Assembly (NCBI GenBank): GCA_002356435.2
Contig: AP018040.2
Location: 2,356,001 to 2,420,000 of the forward strand
Length of the DNA: 64,000 nt
From: Petrimonas sp. IBARAKI
GTDB taxonomy: Bacteria; Bacteroidota; Bacteroidia; Bacteroidales; Dysgonomonadaceae
Reading direction: 5' to 3'
Under the pieces are notes generated by a model. The model saw only the letters and a program-made list of their open reading frames with translations, was not told the DNA's origin and ran no database searches. This document shows, piece by piece, positions 62,734 through 64,000 of the stretch. The translations under genes were made by a program, and so were the position numbers. The number at the start of each line of letters is the position of its first letter. Within the stretch, counting starts at the first letter, position 1.

Positions 62734-64000
62734 TCAGTTGCCAGTGTCATAACCTTCTGTCTGTATCAGGTTGGGATTCAGGTCGAGCTCTCTGAGCGGT
62801 ATGGCCAGGTAGAGCGGGACAGTGACTCCCTCGTCGGCTTTCTTGCGGAGGTTGGGTACCACCTCATACACGTCGATGGTGCCGCCGAAGTGGAAGCGCA
62901 GCAGGTCGGGCCATCTCTTTCTCTCGAGGTAGAGCTCCCTGCCTCTCTCGTCCAGTATCTCCCTCTCCACGGAGAGACGGTCGGTGGCGCCGGTGTAGGG
63001 GCCGGTCTTTGCCCTGTTCCTCACCTTCTCCAGCTCGGCGATTGCCTCGGGGATCCTGTCGAGGGCTGCATAGGCCTCGGCCTTGAAGAGGTACATCTCG
63101 GCCAGGCGGTAGACCACGATGTCGGAGTCGTAGCTACGGTCGCCCTCGGTCTTGGTCCCGCGCATCTTGTTGTCGAAGATGCCGATGAGGTTGCCTGCCG
63201 CATCGACCGCCCTGATGTAGGACTGGTCTCGCCGCACGTCTGCCGCGTTCACCGCGAAGAGGGCCATCAGCTCGTTGCTGGGTGCATAGGTGCTGCGGGC
63301 ACCACCCTTGGCATAGGGTATATCGTCCTTGTTGACCGCCTTCTCCACGAACACATCGCGTGGCTTCAGGCTCTGGCTGTACTGGGCATCCTTCTCGAAA
63401 ATATTGAAATGGATGGCGAAGATGACCTCTTTGCCTTTTTTGGTGGCGTAGATGTTGCCGAAGACCTCTTCGAGGGAGAGTCCTGCCGAAGCCTTGTCGG
63501 CAAGGGTGATCACCTCCTGCAGGTCCTGGTCGGTGCCGTCGAGCACCTTGGCCTTCCACAGGAGTATGTCGGCCTTTAGCGCCCATGCTGCCGGCTTGGA
63601 GGCACGGCCCTTGCCATTGGCATAACCTTCCTTTGGGAAGAGCTCGATGGCTTTGTTCACATCATCGAGTGCTTGCTGCAGCACCGCGGTAGCGGGCGAC
63701 CGGGGCAGCTTGGGTTTGCTGGCACTCTCGGTGGGCTCCAGCTCGATCGGAGCATCGCCCCATACCCTCACCAGGTTGAAGTACATCATGGAGCGGATGA
63801 AATAGGTCTCGGCGAGGATGGCATTCTTCTCCGCTTCAATACCGAAAGGGATGGTCTCCACATTCTTGATCATCAGGTTGCAGTGATGGATCACCGCGTA
63901 GTAGTCGAGCCAGCTGTAGCCGTTCTGCGCGGTGAGGTTCTGTGCCCACAGGTTGGAGGGGCCTCCCTCCAGGCCGGTGGTAAAGGCATCGCCCCTGTCT
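62734..64000 (-). CDS. SusD-like protein of the sialic-acid locus (NanU-type), N-terminus outside window
   Basis: The C-terminal part of a SusD/RagB homolog; the reading frame runs on to the window edge (upstream codons include LWAQNLTAQNGYSWLDYYAV), so 63894 is not the true start. The core AILAETYFIRSMMYFNLVRVWGDAPIELEP, YRLAEMYLFKAEAYAALDRIPEAI and LYLERKRWPDLLRFHFGG mark the family. In Bacteroidetes sialic-acid loci the SusD protein NanU binds free sialic acid with the NanO barrel; the neighbouring sialidases and mutarotase-symporter suggest the same here. The SusC partner should lie just beyond the right edge. Confidence 0.88.
   Translation of the reverse strand, partial: DRGDAFTTGLEGGPSNLWAQNLTAQNGYSWLDYYAVIHHCNLMIKNVETIPFGIEAEKNAILAETYFIRSMMYFNLVRVWGDAPIELEPTESASKPKLPRSPATAVLQQALDDVNKAIELFPKEGYANGKGRASKPAAWALKADILLWKAKVLDGTDQDLQEVITLADKASAGLSLEEVFGNIYATKKGKEVIFAIHFNIFEKDAQYSQSLKPRDVFVEKAVNKDDIPYAKGGARSTYAPSNELMALFAVNAADVRRDQSYIRAVDAAGNLIGIFDNKMRGTKTEGDRSYDSDIVVYRLAEMYLFKAEAYAALDRIPEAIAELEKVRNRAKTGPYTGATDRLSVEREILDERGRELYLERKRWPDLLRFHFGGTIDVYEVVPNLRKKADEGVTVPLYLAIPLRELDLNPNLIQTEGYDTGN

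Overview
The window looks like Bacteroidales chromosome, probably from a gut or anaerobic-digester group such as Dysgonomonadaceae; the genus is a guess. The grounds are four SusC/SusD-type loci (the last seen only as its SusD), many lipoproteins with a Cys after a short hydrophobic leader, -7 elements of the Bacteroidetes form TAnnTTTG, a tRNA gene without encoded CCA, and a type I CRISPR repeat ending in ATTGAAAT.

Layout. 1-2.6 kb: 3' part of a BtuB-like TonB receptor and a BtuG-like beta-propeller lipoprotein (probable cobalamin uptake). 2.6-10.3 kb: core genes, namely a small secreted protein, an M23 peptidase paired with a bactofilin, then lepA, asnS, an RluB-type pseudouridine synthase and purB on the minus strand. 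10.55 kb: tRNA-Val(TAC). 10.6-12 kb: a graveyard holding the 3' end of an AAA ATPase gene and traces of IS3-type elements. 12-25.2 kb: a complete type I CRISPR-Cas system (cas6, cas6, cas5, cas3, cas8, cas7, cas4, cas1, cas2), a leader with a perfect palindrome around a promoter, and an array of 68 repeats and 67 spacers. 25.5-46.2 kb: a DsrE-like gene and three consecutive SusC/SusD loci on the minus strand, carrying a phosphodiester glycosidase and PHP phosphoesterase, a DUF6528-like propeller, and a GH123-like glycosidase. 46.9-53.2 kb: an AT-rich island with an XRE regulator, a DNA methyltransferase, an 820-residue protein with two GHKL ATPase domains, and a 580-residue protein with a receiver-like N-terminus. 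53.2-54.2 kb: non-coding DNA with short direct repeats and a broken AbiEi-type antitoxin gene that keeps its palindromic operator. 54.4-64 kb: a GC-rich sialic-acid locus with a mutarotase-symporter fusion, three GH33 sialidases, a PKD/LamG lipoprotein and the C-terminal part of a SusD-like (NanU-type) protein.

How the parts work together. The sialic-acid locus can be read as a pathway: surface sialidases release sialic acid, the SusD-like protein (with a SusC beyond the window) imports it, and the fusion protein anomerises it and carries it across the inner membrane. The three SusC/D loci at 26-46 kb look like separate glycan systems. Two of them share a 20-bp motif at the same distance from their -7 elements, which suggests one regulator. 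The defence content is concentrated at 10.6-25 kb and 47-54 kb, on both sides of the glycan loci.

Best candidate for an undescribed system: the methyltransferase / dual-GHKL ATPase / receiver-like protein operon at 47.6-53.2 kb. It resembles the prokaryotic MORC-like (paraMORC) modification systems but adds what looks like a histidine-kinase-to-receiver relay. All functions are inferred by reading the sequence; no searches were run.
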